A stretch of 12,969 nt of DNA from Vitreoscilla sp. Lineage in GTDB: Bacteria; Pseudomonadota; Gammaproteobacteria; Burkholderiales; Neisseriaceae. Where the stretch lies: contig JASLFS010000023.1 of the NCBI GenBank assembly GCA_030150505.1, forward strand, positions 1-12,969, written 5' to 3'. Position numbers and translations under genes: made by a program. Positions 5,423 through 12,969 of this stretch are shown here, piece by piece (the stretch's first letter is position 1; every line of letters begins with the position of its first letter). The notes under the pieces were generated by a model. That model searched no databases, was not told the origin of the DNA, and was given only the letters and a program-made list of their open reading frames with translations.

Positions 5423-6901
5423 ATGAAAAGCACAACACGGTTGATATTGGTTTTGGCCATGAGTGGTTTGGTTTTAAGTGGTTGTGACCGAGTAAAAAGT
5501 TGGTTTGGTTCGAGCTCGGATAGAGGCGAATTTGTTACAGAGATTCAATCTGGAAAAGACGATGGTAAAGTGGCCATGTTATTGCCAGATTTCACTCAAT
5601 TAGTTGAGCGAGCGGGACCTTCTGTTGTTAATATTCAGGCGATTCGTTCTGATAGCTTTGATGGCGCAGATGAAGAAGTCGATCCTTTTTTAGAATATTT
5701 CCGTCAATTAATTCCAATGCCAGAAATGCAGCCTGATATGGCTGATGACAATGTTTCATATGGCTCAGGTTTTATTATTAGTGCTGATGGCTATATTTTA
5801 ACCAATGCGCATGTGGTTAAAGATGGCAAACAAATTAAAGTGACATTAAGCGATAAGCGAGAATTCACTGCCAAACTTATTGGTTCAGATGCCCAGACTG
5901 ATATTAGCCTGTTAAAAATTGATGCGGCGGATTTACCAACCATTAAAGTTGGTAGCTCAACAGACTTACAAGTTGGTGAATGGGTAGCAGCCATTGGCGC
6001 ACCTTTTGGATTTGATAACAGTGTTACTTCAGGCATTGTTTCTGCGAAAAATCGCAGTTTGCCAAATGAAAATTACACGCCATTTATTCAAACAGATGTG
6101 GCGATTAATCCTGGTAACTCTGGCGGTCCATTGTTCAACTTAAAAGGACAGGTTGTTGGCGTCAACTCTCAGATTTATAGCCGTTCAGGCGGATTTATGG
6201 GCATTTCATTTGCCATCCCAATTGATATTGCTATGAATATTGGCAATCAATTGAAAAATTACGGCAAAGTAAAACGTGGTCAGCTTGGTGTGATTATTCA
6301 AGAAGTAAATTATGACTTGGCAAAATCATTTGGTTTAGATAAGCCACGTGGTGCTTTGGTTGTTAAAGTGATGCCAAATGGTCCAGCAGCAAAAGGTAAA
6401 TTGGAAGTTGGTGATATTATTAATCGTGTTAACGATACGATAATCAATAGCGCTAGCGATTTACCAATGGCAATTGGCATTATTGAACCGGGCAAAGAAG
6501 TTGAGATTGGTGTGTGGCGCCAAGGCAAAGAAGCCAAAGCAACGGTAACTTTGGCCGATATGGAACAAAGCTTGGCTCAAAATAGCAATTCTGCTTTGGA
6601 AAATAACAATGATGGTAGTCAAAACCAATTTGCGATTGATAATGTGGGCTTATCATTATCAACCTTATCTAATGATGAAGTTCGTAAACGAGGCGTTGAG
6701 TCAGGAATCTTGGTTTTAGCGGCAAAAGGTTTATCAGCAGATTCTGGCGTTAAACGTGGCGATATTATTTTGTCAGTTGGGCAGCATGTTGTTAGTGAAG
6801 AAAGTGACATTAAAAAAGCACTTTCACAAGAAAGCATTGCAGTGCCTTTGTATATTTTACGCGGACAAGATACATTGTTTTTACCCTTACGTTTAAAATA
6901 A
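5423..6901 (+). CDS. degP: HtrA/DegP-family (DegQ/MucD-like) serine protease, predicted lipoprotein
   Basis: The 492-residue protein handles misfolded envelope proteins. It starts with a lipoprotein signal (hydrophobic 7-18, lipobox LSGC, lipidated C21). A linker leads to the trypsin-like domain (about 57-275) with the triad H130 (TNAHVV), D160 (TDISLLK) and S233 (GNSGGP). PDZ1 spans about 286-378 (KRGQLGV at its start) and PDZ2 about 405-491, separated by an Asn/Ser/Gln-rich linker. Length and order fit Do-type proteases, and the sequence resembles the neisserial HtrA that I recall, which is also a lipoprotein. Aspartate at position +2 would, by the E. coli rule, keep it in the inner membrane. 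ATG 5423 has GAAGGG at 5413-5418. No sigma-E-type promoter was recognised upstream. A terminator follows at 6912-6938. Confidence 0.93.
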   Translation: MKSTTRLILVLAMSGLVLSGCDRVKSWFGSSSDRGEFVTEIQSGKDDGKVAMLLPDFTQLVERAGPSVVNIQAIRSDSFDGADEEVDPFLEYFRQLIPMPEMQPDMADDNVSYGSGFIISADGYILTNAHVVKDGKQIKVTLSDKREFTAKLIGSDAQTDISLLKIDAADLPTIKVGSSTDLQVGEWVAAIGAPFGFDNSVTSGIVSAKNRSLPNENYTPFIQTDVAINPGNSGGPLFNLKGQVVGVNSQIYSRSGGFMGISFAIPIDIAMNIGNQLKNYGKVKRGQLGVIIQEVNYDLAKSFGLDKPRGALVVKVMPNGPAAKGKLEVGDIINRVNDTIINSASDLPMAIGIIEPGKEVEIGVWRQGKEAKATVTLADMEQSLAQNSNSALENNNDGSQNQFAIDNVGLSLSTLSNDEVRKRGVESGILVLAAKGLSADSGVKRGDIILSVGQHVVSEESDIKKALSQESIAVPLYILRGQDTLFLPLRLK

Positions 6902-6911
6902 TTTCTTATTA

Positions 6912-6938
6912 ATGGGCAGCATTGCTGCCCATGTTTTT
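6912..6938 (+). terminator. Intrinsic terminator after the HtrA protease gene
   Basis: ATGGGCAGC (6912-6920) pairs perfectly with GCTGCCCAT (6924-6932) and is followed by GTTTTTG. It lies 10 nt after the protease stop codon and ends only about 18 nt before the nagZ start. The in-frame ATG at 6912 is part of this stem and is not the nagZ start. Confidence 0.85.
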
Positions 6939-6956
6939 GTTCTCAAAGAAAATAAT

Positions 6957-8045
6957 ATGACCAATCATAAAAAAATAGCGCGCGGCGCAATCATGGCAGA
7001 TGTTGTTGGATTAAAACTAACAGCAGAAGAGAAAGTACGACTGTTAAATCCCAATATTGGTGGTGTTATTTTGTTTCGCCGTAATTTTCAATCGGTTGAG
7101 CAATTACAAGCATTAACCGCTGAAATTAAGCAATTACGAAGCCCTGAATTGGTTATTGCTGTTGACCACGAAGGCGGACGCGTACAACGATTTATTAACG
7201 GATTTACCCGTTTACCAGCGATGAATGTGCTAGGTGAAATGTGGGATAAAGATGGACAAGATGCTGCTTTGAGCATGGCAAAAACCATTGGTTGGGTTTT
7301 GGCAGCCGAATTGCGTGCTTGTGGCGTTGATTTGTCATTTACACCCGTTTTAGATTTAAACTGGGCGCAAAATTCAGTGATTGGTAACCGCAGTTTTCAT
7401 GAAGATGCTGATGTGGTGATTGCATTGGCATTGGCATTGCAAGAAGGTTTAAACCGTGGTGGTATGCAAACTTGTGGCAAGCATTTTCCCGGACATGGTT
7501 TTGTCTCGGGAGATAGTCATTATGTTTTACCAAAAGACAACAGAACGTTGCCAGAATTGTGGCAAGATGATTTACGTCCATTTAGTCAGTTAAGCCAAGC
7601 AGGAATGGCAGCAGTGATGCCTGCTCATGTGGTTTATCCTCAAGTTGACAGCGAACCAGCAGGTTTTTCACATTATTGGTTGAAGCAGGTTTTACGCAAA
7701 GAAATCGGTTTTCAAGGTGTGATTTTCTCTGATGATTTGACAATGGAAGGTGCTGCTGGTGCTGGTAATATCGCCAAGCGTGCTAGCAAATCATTTGAAG
7801 CAGGGTGCGATATTGTTTTGGTCTGTAATCGTCCAGATTTGGTCGATGAGCTATTGCAAGGCTTTATTGCTCCTCAAAATGCTTATCTTGCTGAGCGTTG
7901 GCAGCGAATGGCTGGTTTGGGTGATGTGCAATCGTGGCAGCAGTTATTAACCACTGCTGCATTTATCAAAGCTCAACAGCAAGTTGCCGCATTGGCTTCG
8001 CCAAAAGACATTGCTGGTGGTGTTAAAGTGGGCGAAGCGTTTTAA
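6957..8045 (+). CDS. nagZ: Beta-N-acetylhexosaminidase NagZ (peptidoglycan recycling)
   Basis: NagZ is a cytoplasmic GH3 glycosidase that removes N-acetylglucosamine from 1,6-anhydro-muropeptides during cell-wall recycling. The 362-residue protein has ILFRRNF (38-44), AVDHEGGRVQRF (68-79), and the catalytic loop KHFPGHG (175-181) with the D186/H188 dyad that acts as general acid/base in NagZ enzymes. The nucleophile is D259 in VIFSDDLTMEGA. The C-terminus GGVKVGEAF is the neisserial ending as I recall it. The start is placed at ATG 6957 because the upstream in-frame ATG (6912) lies in a terminator stem and adds 15 residues not expected in the family. The ribosome-binding site is weak (AAAGAA). 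No signal peptide is seen. The gene stands alone between two terminators. Confidence 0.95.
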   Translation: MTNHKKIARGAIMADVVGLKLTAEEKVRLLNPNIGGVILFRRNFQSVEQLQALTAEIKQLRSPELVIAVDHEGGRVQRFINGFTRLPAMNVLGEMWDKDGQDAALSMAKTIGWVLAAELRACGVDLSFTPVLDLNWAQNSVIGNRSFHEDADVVIALALALQEGLNRGGMQTCGKHFPGHGFVSGDSHYVLPKDNRTLPELWQDDLRPFSQLSQAGMAAVMPAHVVYPQVDSEPAGFSHYWLKQVLRKEIGFQGVIFSDDLTMEGAAGAGNIAKRASKSFEAGCDIVLVCNRPDLVDELLQGFIAPQNAYLAERWQRMAGLGDVQSWQQLLTTAAFIKAQQQVAALASPKDIAGGVKVGEAF

Positions 8046-8053
8046 TAAAATAC

Positions 8054-8084
8054 AAAAAAGCCCTTGGAAACAAGGGCTTTTTTT
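8054..8084. terminator. Strong intrinsic terminator after nagZ
   Basis: GCCCTTG (8060-8066) and CAAGGGC (8071-8077) form a stem with a GAAA tetraloop. It is flanked by six A on the left (8054-8059) and seven T on the right (8078-8084), so it is efficient rightward and could also work leftward. It starts 8 nt after the nagZ stop codon and lies 34 nt before the guaD start. Confidence 0.92.
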
Positions 8085-8118
8085 ATGTCTGAAAACTAAA
8101 AATACAGTAGGAAATGAA

Positions 8119-9417
8119 ATGAGCCAAGTATTAGTTGTGCGTGGGCAAGTGTTAACTTTTCATGATGATCCATTCTTTAATGATCCACATGATTGTTATC
8201 AATATTTTAGTGATGGTGCCGTTGCTATGGACAATGGCAAAATTATAGCGATTGGACAAGCTAGTGACATTATGGCTCAATATCCACAAGCAGATTGTGA
8301 TAATTATTCAAAAGGTTTGATTGTTTCTGGGTTTATTGATGCCCATATTCATTATCCGCAAACACAGATGATTGCTGCTTATGGCGAACAACTGCTAGAT
8401 TGGTTAAATGAATATACTTTTGTTGCCGAGCAAGAATTTAAATCTTCAGAGCATGCTGAAGCAGTTTCACAAGTTTTTTTAAAAGAGCTACATCGCAACG
8501 GTATTACTTCCGCAGCGGTATTTAGTACCGTACATACAGAATCTGTTGATGCATTATTTCAAGCGGCAAGTGCTCACAATATGCGCTTGATGACGGGTAA
8601 AGTTTGCATGGATAGATTTGCTCCTGAAGCTTTGCTGGATACGGCTCAAAGTGCTTATGATGATTCAAAAGCATTGATTGAAAAATGGCATAAACAAGGG
8701 CGAAATGAATACATTATTACGCCAAGATTTGCACCAACATCAACATCTGAACAGCTAGAAATGTTATCAACACTGGCAGCTGACAATCCTGATGTATTGA
8801 TTCAATCGCATTTATCAGAAAATTTAGGTGAAATTGAATGGGTTAAGTCATTATTTCCAAAGGCCATTGATTACACTGATGTTTATGCCCAATATGGTTT
8901 ATTAAGAAAACGGGCTATTTATGGGCATGGTATTCATTTATCAGAGCGTGAATTGGCAGTATTAAGTGAAACAGAAACCGCAATTGCCCATTGTCCAACG
9001 TCCAATTTTTTCCTTGGCTCAGGCTGCTTTAATGTGATGCATGCTAAGCAAGCTCAACGCCCAGTTCATGTGGCTTTGGGTTCTGATATGGGTGCAGGGA
9101 CCAGTTTTTCTATGCTGCAAACCATGAATGAAGCTTATAAAGCAGCACAAATGAACCATGCTCCATATTCTGCTATTCATGCTTTTTATCTATCTAGTTT
9201 GGGCGCAGCCAAAGCTTTGGGTGTTGATAAACAAATTGGTAGCATTGAGGTTGGTAAAGAAGCGGATATTGTTGTGTTAGATATGCACTCAACACCGATT
9301 ATTGATTATCGAATGCAATATGCAAAAGATTTAACTGAGGCGTTATTTATTCAAATGATTTTAGGGGACGATAGAGCCATCGCAGCAACGTATATTGCAG
9401 GTAAAAAGGTTATTTAA
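8119..9417 (+). CDS. guaD: Guanine deaminase, amidohydrolase type
   Basis: The enzyme hydrolyses guanine to xanthine and ammonia in purine salvage or catabolism. The 432-residue length is near that of E. coli GuaD (439). The metallo-TIM-barrel ligands are visible: H76 and H78 in GFIDAHIHYPQTQM, H231 in SHLSEN, H270 in YGHGIHL, and D323 in LGSDMGAGTSF. GEQLLDWLNEYTF, ITPRFAPTS and HCPTSNFFLGSG are all characteristic of guanine deaminase as opposed to other amidohydrolases. ATG 8119 has AGTAGGA at 8106-8112. Extending the frame upstream would run through the terminator and into nagZ, so the longer form is rejected. A second, unrelated deaminase gene follows after 88 nt. That gap has no hairpin terminator, so co-transcription is likely. 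Confidence 0.95.
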   Translation: MSQVLVVRGQVLTFHDDPFFNDPHDCYQYFSDGAVAMDNGKIIAIGQASDIMAQYPQADCDNYSKGLIVSGFIDAHIHYPQTQMIAAYGEQLLDWLNEYTFVAEQEFKSSEHAEAVSQVFLKELHRNGITSAAVFSTVHTESVDALFQAASAHNMRLMTGKVCMDRFAPEALLDTAQSAYDDSKALIEKWHKQGRNEYIITPRFAPTSTSEQLEMLSTLAADNPDVLIQSHLSENLGEIEWVKSLFPKAIDYTDVYAQYGLLRKRAIYGHGIHLSERELAVLSETETAIAHCPTSNFFLGSGCFNVMHAKQAQRPVHVALGSDMGAGTSFSMLQTMNEAYKAAQMNHAPYSAIHAFYLSSLGAAKALGVDKQIGSIEVGKEADIVVLDMHSTPIIDYRMQYAKDLTEALFIQMILGDDRAIAATYIAGKKVI

Positions 9418-9505
9418 ATTCATTGATTGTTTTGATTCTAAAACTTTTTTTGCTGCGATAAGATTTTGATGTTGTTTCATGATTTTAAGTTGAAAGGGGT
9501 TTTAG

Positions 9506-9973
9506 ATGAAGAAAATATTTTTAAATAAGGCCGTTGAGCTGGCAAAAGACAATATTGAGCAAGGCGGTCGCCCATTTGGTGCCATTGTTGTGAAAGATAA
9601 TCAAGTGGTTGCTCAGGCTGTTAACACCATGCTAAAAGATTGTGACCCAACGGCTCATGCTGAAATGTCCGCTTTACGCTTGGCTGGTCAAGCATTACAA
9701 AGCGCTAGTTTAGAAGGTTGTGTGGTTTATGCCAGTGGTGAGCCATGTCCAATGTGTCAGGCTGCCATGTACATGGCGGGCATTCGTGAAGTTTATTATG
9801 TTTTTAGCAATAGCGATGCAGAGCCGTACCAATTATCAACAGCAACCATCGCCGAAGAAATGAGAAAACTTCCCAGTGATAGAACACAGTTTCATTGGGA
9901 AGCTTTAAGTGCAACAGATAAACAAGACTTACCTCATTTATATGCAATCTGGAAGGATACGGTTGCCAATTAA
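9506..9973 (+). CDS. Cytidine-deaminase-fold nucleobase deaminase (GuaD/TadA superfamily)
   Basis: The 155-residue protein has the zinc-dependent deaminase signature: HAEMSA (H51 ligand, E53 proton shuttle) and PCPMC (C81 and C84 ligands). RPFGAIVV (22-29) and the overall length resemble B. subtilis-type guanine deaminase more than TadA, which usually has VPVGAV. I infer that it acts on a free nucleobase, plausibly guanine or a related aminopurine or triazine. The substrate cannot be fixed from sequence, and tRNA adenosine deaminase is the main alternative. ATG 9506 has a strong GAAAGGGG at 9492-9499. It sits just after the amidohydrolase-type guanine deaminase, which supports a purine role. 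Its TAA (9971-9973) overlaps the stop codon of the convergent transporter gene, and no terminator lies between them. Confidence 0.85.
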   Translation: MKKIFLNKAVELAKDNIEQGGRPFGAIVVKDNQVVAQAVNTMLKDCDPTAHAEMSALRLAGQALQSASLEGCVVYASGEPCPMCQAAMYMAGIREVYYVFSNSDAEPYQLSTATIAEEMRKLPSDRTQFHWEALSATDKQDLPHLYAIWKDTVAN

Positions 9974-10863
9974 GTATGACGTCTAATATGCCATTCGTGA
10001 TGTGTTTTGATAATGCTCGGGTAAGCAACAGCGATTAAAATCAACAAGATGCCAAGTGCTTGTGATGTTGAAATGGATTCATTTAATATCAAGTATGCGG
10101 CAATAATTGCGGATGGCAATTCAAGTGAAGAAATTAAGGCACCAACGCTTGGGCTTAATTTTGGCATACCATTGCTAAAGCATAATAATGGTAACACCAC
10201 CGCAAAACAGGCCATTAAAGCACCCCAAATAAAGCTGCTAGATGGTGCGTGAAAATCAACATGTCTTATCCAAAACAGTGTAATAAAACAAGCGGCGCCA
10301 AGTGAAACATAAAATGCTCGTTGAATGGGCTCTGCTTTGCTCGCTACATTATTGGTAATCATAATTGTTGCAGCATAACTACATGCTGAACATAATCCTA
10401 AGAAAATACCCAACCAAGAAATATCTTGATGTTTACTCAGCAAATTTGTTGCTAAAATAGTGCCCAGCATAATGCCAATCACAGCAAATATTTGTTGCCG
10501 ACTTGGCCAACTTTTTTTCACAAAAATACCATATATCATCGCAATCCAGACAGATTGCATTAACATAACAGCAGTAACAGCAACAGAAACATACTGCAAC
10601 GCACTAAAATAAAAAATATTACTTAAAGCAATGGCCAAGCCTGAAAATATTAGTTGGTAGCGCTGTTTGTTTGGTAAGGGTTGTGCGGTTTTATTTTGGC
10701 GAAAATATTTAATGATTGCTAATAACATAACGGCAAAAACAAATTGCAGAATCAGTAAATTTGCGCCTGCAATGTCGTAATGCAGAGCAAGTTTAAAAAT
10801 AGATGCAGGAATACCATAACTAATTGAGCCAATGATAACCAGCAAAATGCCTTGTTTATTCAT
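9970..10863 (-). CDS. EamA/DMT-family transporter (probable metabolite exporter)
   Basis: The 297-residue protein is nearly all hydrophobic, with about ten predicted transmembrane helices in two EamA repeats (about 2-140 and 148-285). The second repeat ends with SSLELPSAIIAAYLILNE (245-262), the characteristic EamA segment with a conserved Glu and Pro. The C-terminus is basic and histidine-rich (THHEWHIRRHT). Family members move amino acids, nucleobases or nucleosides, drugs or other small metabolites across the inner membrane. The substrate here is unknown. It is convergent with the deaminase gene and divergent from the MFS gene. The start (ATG 10863-10861) has a modest AAGAG upstream. Its 3' end overlaps the neighbouring stop by 4 bp, with no terminator of its own. 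Confidence 0.9.
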   Translation of the reverse strand: MNKQGILLVIIGSISYGIPASIFKLALHYDIAGANLLILQFVFAVMLLAIIKYFRQNKTAQPLPNKQRYQLIFSGLAIALSNIFYFSALQYVSVAVTAVMLMQSVWIAMIYGIFVKKSWPSRQQIFAVIGIMLGTILATNLLSKHQDISWLGIFLGLCSACSYAATIMITNNVASKAEPIQRAFYVSLGAACFITLFWIRHVDFHAPSSSFIWGALMACFAVVLPLLCFSNGMPKLSPSVGALISSLELPSAIIAAYLILNESISTSQALGILLILIAVAYPSIIKTHHEWHIRRHT

Positions 10864-11009
10864 TTGAATATACTCTTAACTTAATATTGCTTAAATTTTA
10901 ATTTAATTAATTTATTATTTCGGTTTTGTTTTTTATAATAAAATAATAATAATCTTAATTATCTTAATCTAGCATATTTATTTAAAAATTTTAATAACGA
11001 AATGCCTAT
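10864..11009. promoter_or_regulatory. AT-rich divergent promoter region between the EamA and MFS genes
   Basis: This 146-nt gap is almost entirely A and T. A perfect TATAAT at 10934-10939 on the plus strand is the best -10 for the MFS gene, but its -35 (TTTATT, 10911-10916) is poor. No clear minus-strand promoter could be singled out among the AT-rich options, and no operator was recognised. Confidence 0.4.
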
Positions 11010-12230
11010 ATGCAAAAATATACTCATTTAACCTTAAAAACATTACTGTTTCCGTTGGCTTTTGCTTTCTTTGAAGTGGCTGTCTACATTGGTAATGACT
11101 TGGTTCAGCCAGCCATGTTAATGGTGACGCAAGAATTTAATGTTGGCGCCGAATGGGCACCAACATCCATGTCAGCCTATCTTTTAGGCGGAGCATTGCT
11201 TGCAGCTATCTGGGGACCATTGTCTGACCAAATGGGTCGTAGAAAAGTATTCTTGTTGGGAGCCAGTTTTTTTATTGTTTGCTGCTTAGCGATTATTTTC
11301 ACCAATAATATTCAGCAATTTATGACATTAAGGGTTCTGCAAGGAACTGCGTTAACGTTGATTTCTGCAGTTGGATTTGCTTCCATTCAGGAAGCCTATG
11401 TTGAAGCCAAAGCGGTGAAAGTAATGGCATTAATGGCCAATATTTCTTTATTGGCACCATTATTAGGTCCGGTATTGGGTGCTTTTATGATTGAGCATAT
11501 TTCGTGGCACTGGGGATTTGTTGGTATTGCATTGCTAGCTAGTGCTGCATTATATGGTTTGTATCGAAACATGCCAGAAACTGTTGATTTAGCAAATAAA
11601 ACCCCAAAAACATTCAAAGTGATTTTAAATGATTTTTATACCATTTTAAAAGATAAGAATTTTATTGTTTTGGCTATTTCTGGACCTTTAATTGCTCTGC
11701 CAGTCATGCTTTGGATTGCCCTATCGCCTGTTTTCTTGGTTGAAGAATTAAAACTAAGTAGCTTCGAATATGGTTTAAGCCAAATTCCTGTGTTTGGTGG
11801 CTTAATTCTAGGCAATTTGCTATTAGCCAAATGGGTGGAGCGTTTTCCTTTAGGTAAAACAGTCTTAATAGGTTTTCCAATTATTGCTTTAGGTGTTTTA
11901 AGCATATTATTTGGTATTGTTTTTAAAGCTTATTTATTATGGGGTTTAATTATTGGCATGAGTTTAATTGCGTTAGGTGAGGGCTTGAGCTATGCCGTTA
12001 TGTATCGATTTGCTTTGATGTCTTCGGAAGTGAGTAAAGGAACGGTTGCCGCAGGCATGGCAACATTGGTAATGTTGTTTTTTGCAAGCATGATTGAGTT
12101 GACCAAATATCTGTATTGGACGTGGCATTTAGCTGGGCTTTGGGTAATGTGTGCAGGAAGTATCATGATTTTTGCTTTGGTTTCGCTGCCAAAATTAAAA
12201 AGCATTATGAAAGACCGAGCTTTACAATAA
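11010..12230 (+). CDS. mdfA: MdfA-type multidrug MFS exporter
   Basis: The 406-residue, 12-helix major facilitator protein closely follows E. coli MdfA in recalled alignment. Helix 1 carries FEVAVYIGNDLVQP with E22 and D30, spaced like the MdfA E26 and D34 used for cation and proton coupling. WAPTSMSAYLLGG and the loop motif GPLSDQMGRRKV (motif A) follow, then LRVLQG with R108 (MdfA R112), and the antiporter motif C APLLGPVLG (149-157). The second half retains EYGLSQIPVFGGLILGNLLLA and SKGTVAAGM. The family exports cationic and neutral drugs in exchange for protons. ATG 11010 has only a weak ribosome-binding site. It is a single-gene unit with a strong terminator 21 nt downstream. The actual substrate range is not deducible. 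Confidence 0.9.
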   Translation: MQKYTHLTLKTLLFPLAFAFFEVAVYIGNDLVQPAMLMVTQEFNVGAEWAPTSMSAYLLGGALLAAIWGPLSDQMGRRKVFLLGASFFIVCCLAIIFTNNIQQFMTLRVLQGTALTLISAVGFASIQEAYVEAKAVKVMALMANISLLAPLLGPVLGAFMIEHISWHWGFVGIALLASAALYGLYRNMPETVDLANKTPKTFKVILNDFYTILKDKNFIVLAISGPLIALPVMLWIALSPVFLVEELKLSSFEYGLSQIPVFGGLILGNLLLAKWVERFPLGKTVLIGFPIIALGVLSILFGIVFKAYLLWGLIIGMSLIALGEGLSYAVMYRFALMSSEVSKGTVAAGMATLVMLFFASMIELTKYLYWTWHLAGLWVMCAGSIMIFALVSLPKLKSIMKDRALQ

Positions 12231-12250
12231 ATCATTTAATTGTTTCTTCA

Positions 12251-12283
12251 AAATCCCCTCATATTATGGAGGGGATTTTTTTT
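12251..12283 (+). terminator. Intrinsic terminator of the MdfA-type gene
   Basis: A perfect 10-bp stem, AAATCCCCTC (12251-12260) with GAGGGGATTT (12269-12278), has an 8-nt loop and a run of eight T (12276-12283) that overlaps the end of the stem. It starts 21 nt after the stop codon. Confidence 0.93.
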
Positions 12284-12969
12284 AGGTAAAACAACATGTC
12301 TAAATGGAATATAGAAAAAGATTAACCATAAATATTCTTTATCTACTTATTAAAAGTATTTATGACTATGTTCTGATGCTTTTGTAATCTTTATTTTTTA
12401 GAAATTGATACGATTTTTATTAAAAATCCATTGTAATTATAAGCTTGAATGATAGTAATTCATGTTTACCTTTCGGCATGAAAAACTTAGTGTTGTTTTT
12501 TTACCAGCATTAAATTATCAATATGGAATTATTTATAGCGTTAATTTTATATATCCAATTTTAATGTTCTTTATTTTTGATTGCAGCAAGAAACTATAAA
12601 TTTAAAAAACATTTAATTTATATAGGTTATTAAAAATTAAATGTTTTTTTTGTATCAATAATTAAATATTATTTATATAACATTTTTTGATTGAGCTAAT
12701 AAATGCTGATTTTTATCAACAAAAAGCACATAAATAACCAAAACTTATCATTTCAAAGAATCTTTATTGATAAAAGTCAATAAAATTATTTTGTAATAAA
12801 AGATTACTTTTCCTGAAAGTGTTTATAAAATAGCAACAAGTTAAATAAATTACATTTGTTTTATTAATAACAGGTGAGTTAGTTGCAAAATATACGTTTG
12901 ATTTTATGGGATATTTGTATTTGATGAAATTTTGATGATAAGTAAGATGTGGGTTTTGGCGGCATAAAG
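12284..12969. other. Very AT-rich non-coding tail, no gene recognised
   Basis: About 690 nt with no open frame of convincing length on either strand, no tRNA and no IS ends. Base composition is much more A/T-rich than the genes; for example, only 10 of the 60 bases in 12661-12720 are G or C. It contains a long AT hairpin (12604-12649), a weak hairpin TTCATG/CATGAA (12459-12482) and many scattered TATAAT-like words, none with a convincing -35. It may be the promoter-distal flank of a gene beyond the right edge. Confidence 0.6.
12604..12651. terminator. Long AT hairpin, possible bidirectional terminator
   Basis: AAAAAACATTTAATTT (12604-12619) and AAATTAAATGTTTTTT (12634-12649) form a perfect 16-bp stem around a 14-nt loop. 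Eight T in a row (12644-12651) close the right side and six A open the left side. The shape allows termination in either direction, but the stem contains only one G-C pair, so stability is modest. No protein gene ends next to it on either strand. Confidence 0.5.

Noticed and set aside
6912..6956. Longer nagZ form starting at ATG 6912.
   Set aside because: That ATG is part of the terminator stem of the upstream gene, and the added 15 residues precede the normal family N-terminus.
7984..8118. Longer guanine deaminase form starting inside nagZ.
   Set aside because: It would read through the strong terminator. The normal N-terminus and a good ribosome site are at 8119.
12879..12965. A 28-codon minus-strand frame at the right edge.
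   Set aside because: It has low complexity, no ribosome site is visible inside the window, and no family resemblance was seen.
12953..12968. TTTTGGCGGCATAAA at the window end resembles TTTTGGCGACATAAA at 395-409 in the sRNA region, suggesting a second copy.
   Set aside because: One 15-mer pair with a mismatch is expected by chance in 13 kb of AT-rich sequence, and the flanks do not match.
1..12969. Defence systems, phage or IS elements, CRISPR arrays, toxin-antitoxin pairs, tRNA or rRNA genes.
   Set aside because: I looked for these on both strands and found none. All sizeable genes belong to recognisable housekeeping or transporter families.

Overview
The window looks like a chromosomal segment from a low-GC member of the Neisseriaceae (Betaproteobacteria). 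Three things point there. The NagZ, IspD and lipoprotein-HtrA sequences read like Neisseria orthologues as I remember them; IspD has the HDAARC form where E. coli has HDAARP. An inverted pair of the 12-mer AGGCTGCCTGAA follows rpiA, which is the DNA-uptake-sequence dialect I recall from Simonsiella-type Neisseriaceae. Codon use is A/T-rich throughout. I cannot name the genus. Simonsiella, Alysiella, Kingella and Snodgrassella relatives are all possible.

Layout. 1-244 is the 3' end of rlmF. 245-684 has no protein gene, but on the minus strand it carries what looks like a complete iron-regulated small-RNA gene: a Fur box, a TTGACA-17-AATAAT promoter, about 180 nt with a cloverleaf-like fold, and an intrinsic terminator with six T. 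685-3281 is a tight plus-strand operon, dnaQ-ispD-ispF-rpiA, closed by the uptake-sequence hairpin. 3355-5295 holds a PduO-type cobalamin adenosyltransferase, a membrane-anchored thermonuclease and nth. 5423-6901 is an HtrA/DegP-family protease with a lipoprotein signal. 6957-8045 is nagZ, with a hairpin terminator on each side. 8119-9973 holds two guanine-deaminase-type enzymes from unrelated folds. 9970-10863 (minus) is a DMT/EamA transporter whose stop codon overlaps the previous gene's stop codon. 11010-12230 is an MdfA-type MFS exporter with a strong terminator. 12284-12969 is very AT-rich, has no recognisable gene, and contains one long AT hairpin.

Functionally the protein genes are mostly housekeeping: replication proofreading, MEP-pathway isoprenoid synthesis, pentose phosphate metabolism, base-excision repair, envelope protein quality control, peptidoglycan recycling, purine salvage and drug/metabolite export. 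No defence system, phage, IS element, CRISPR array, rRNA or tRNA was seen. The most novel item is the putative Fur-controlled sRNA at about 303-482 on the minus strand. By regulation and architecture it resembles RyhB or neisserial NrrF, but I could not verify homology.
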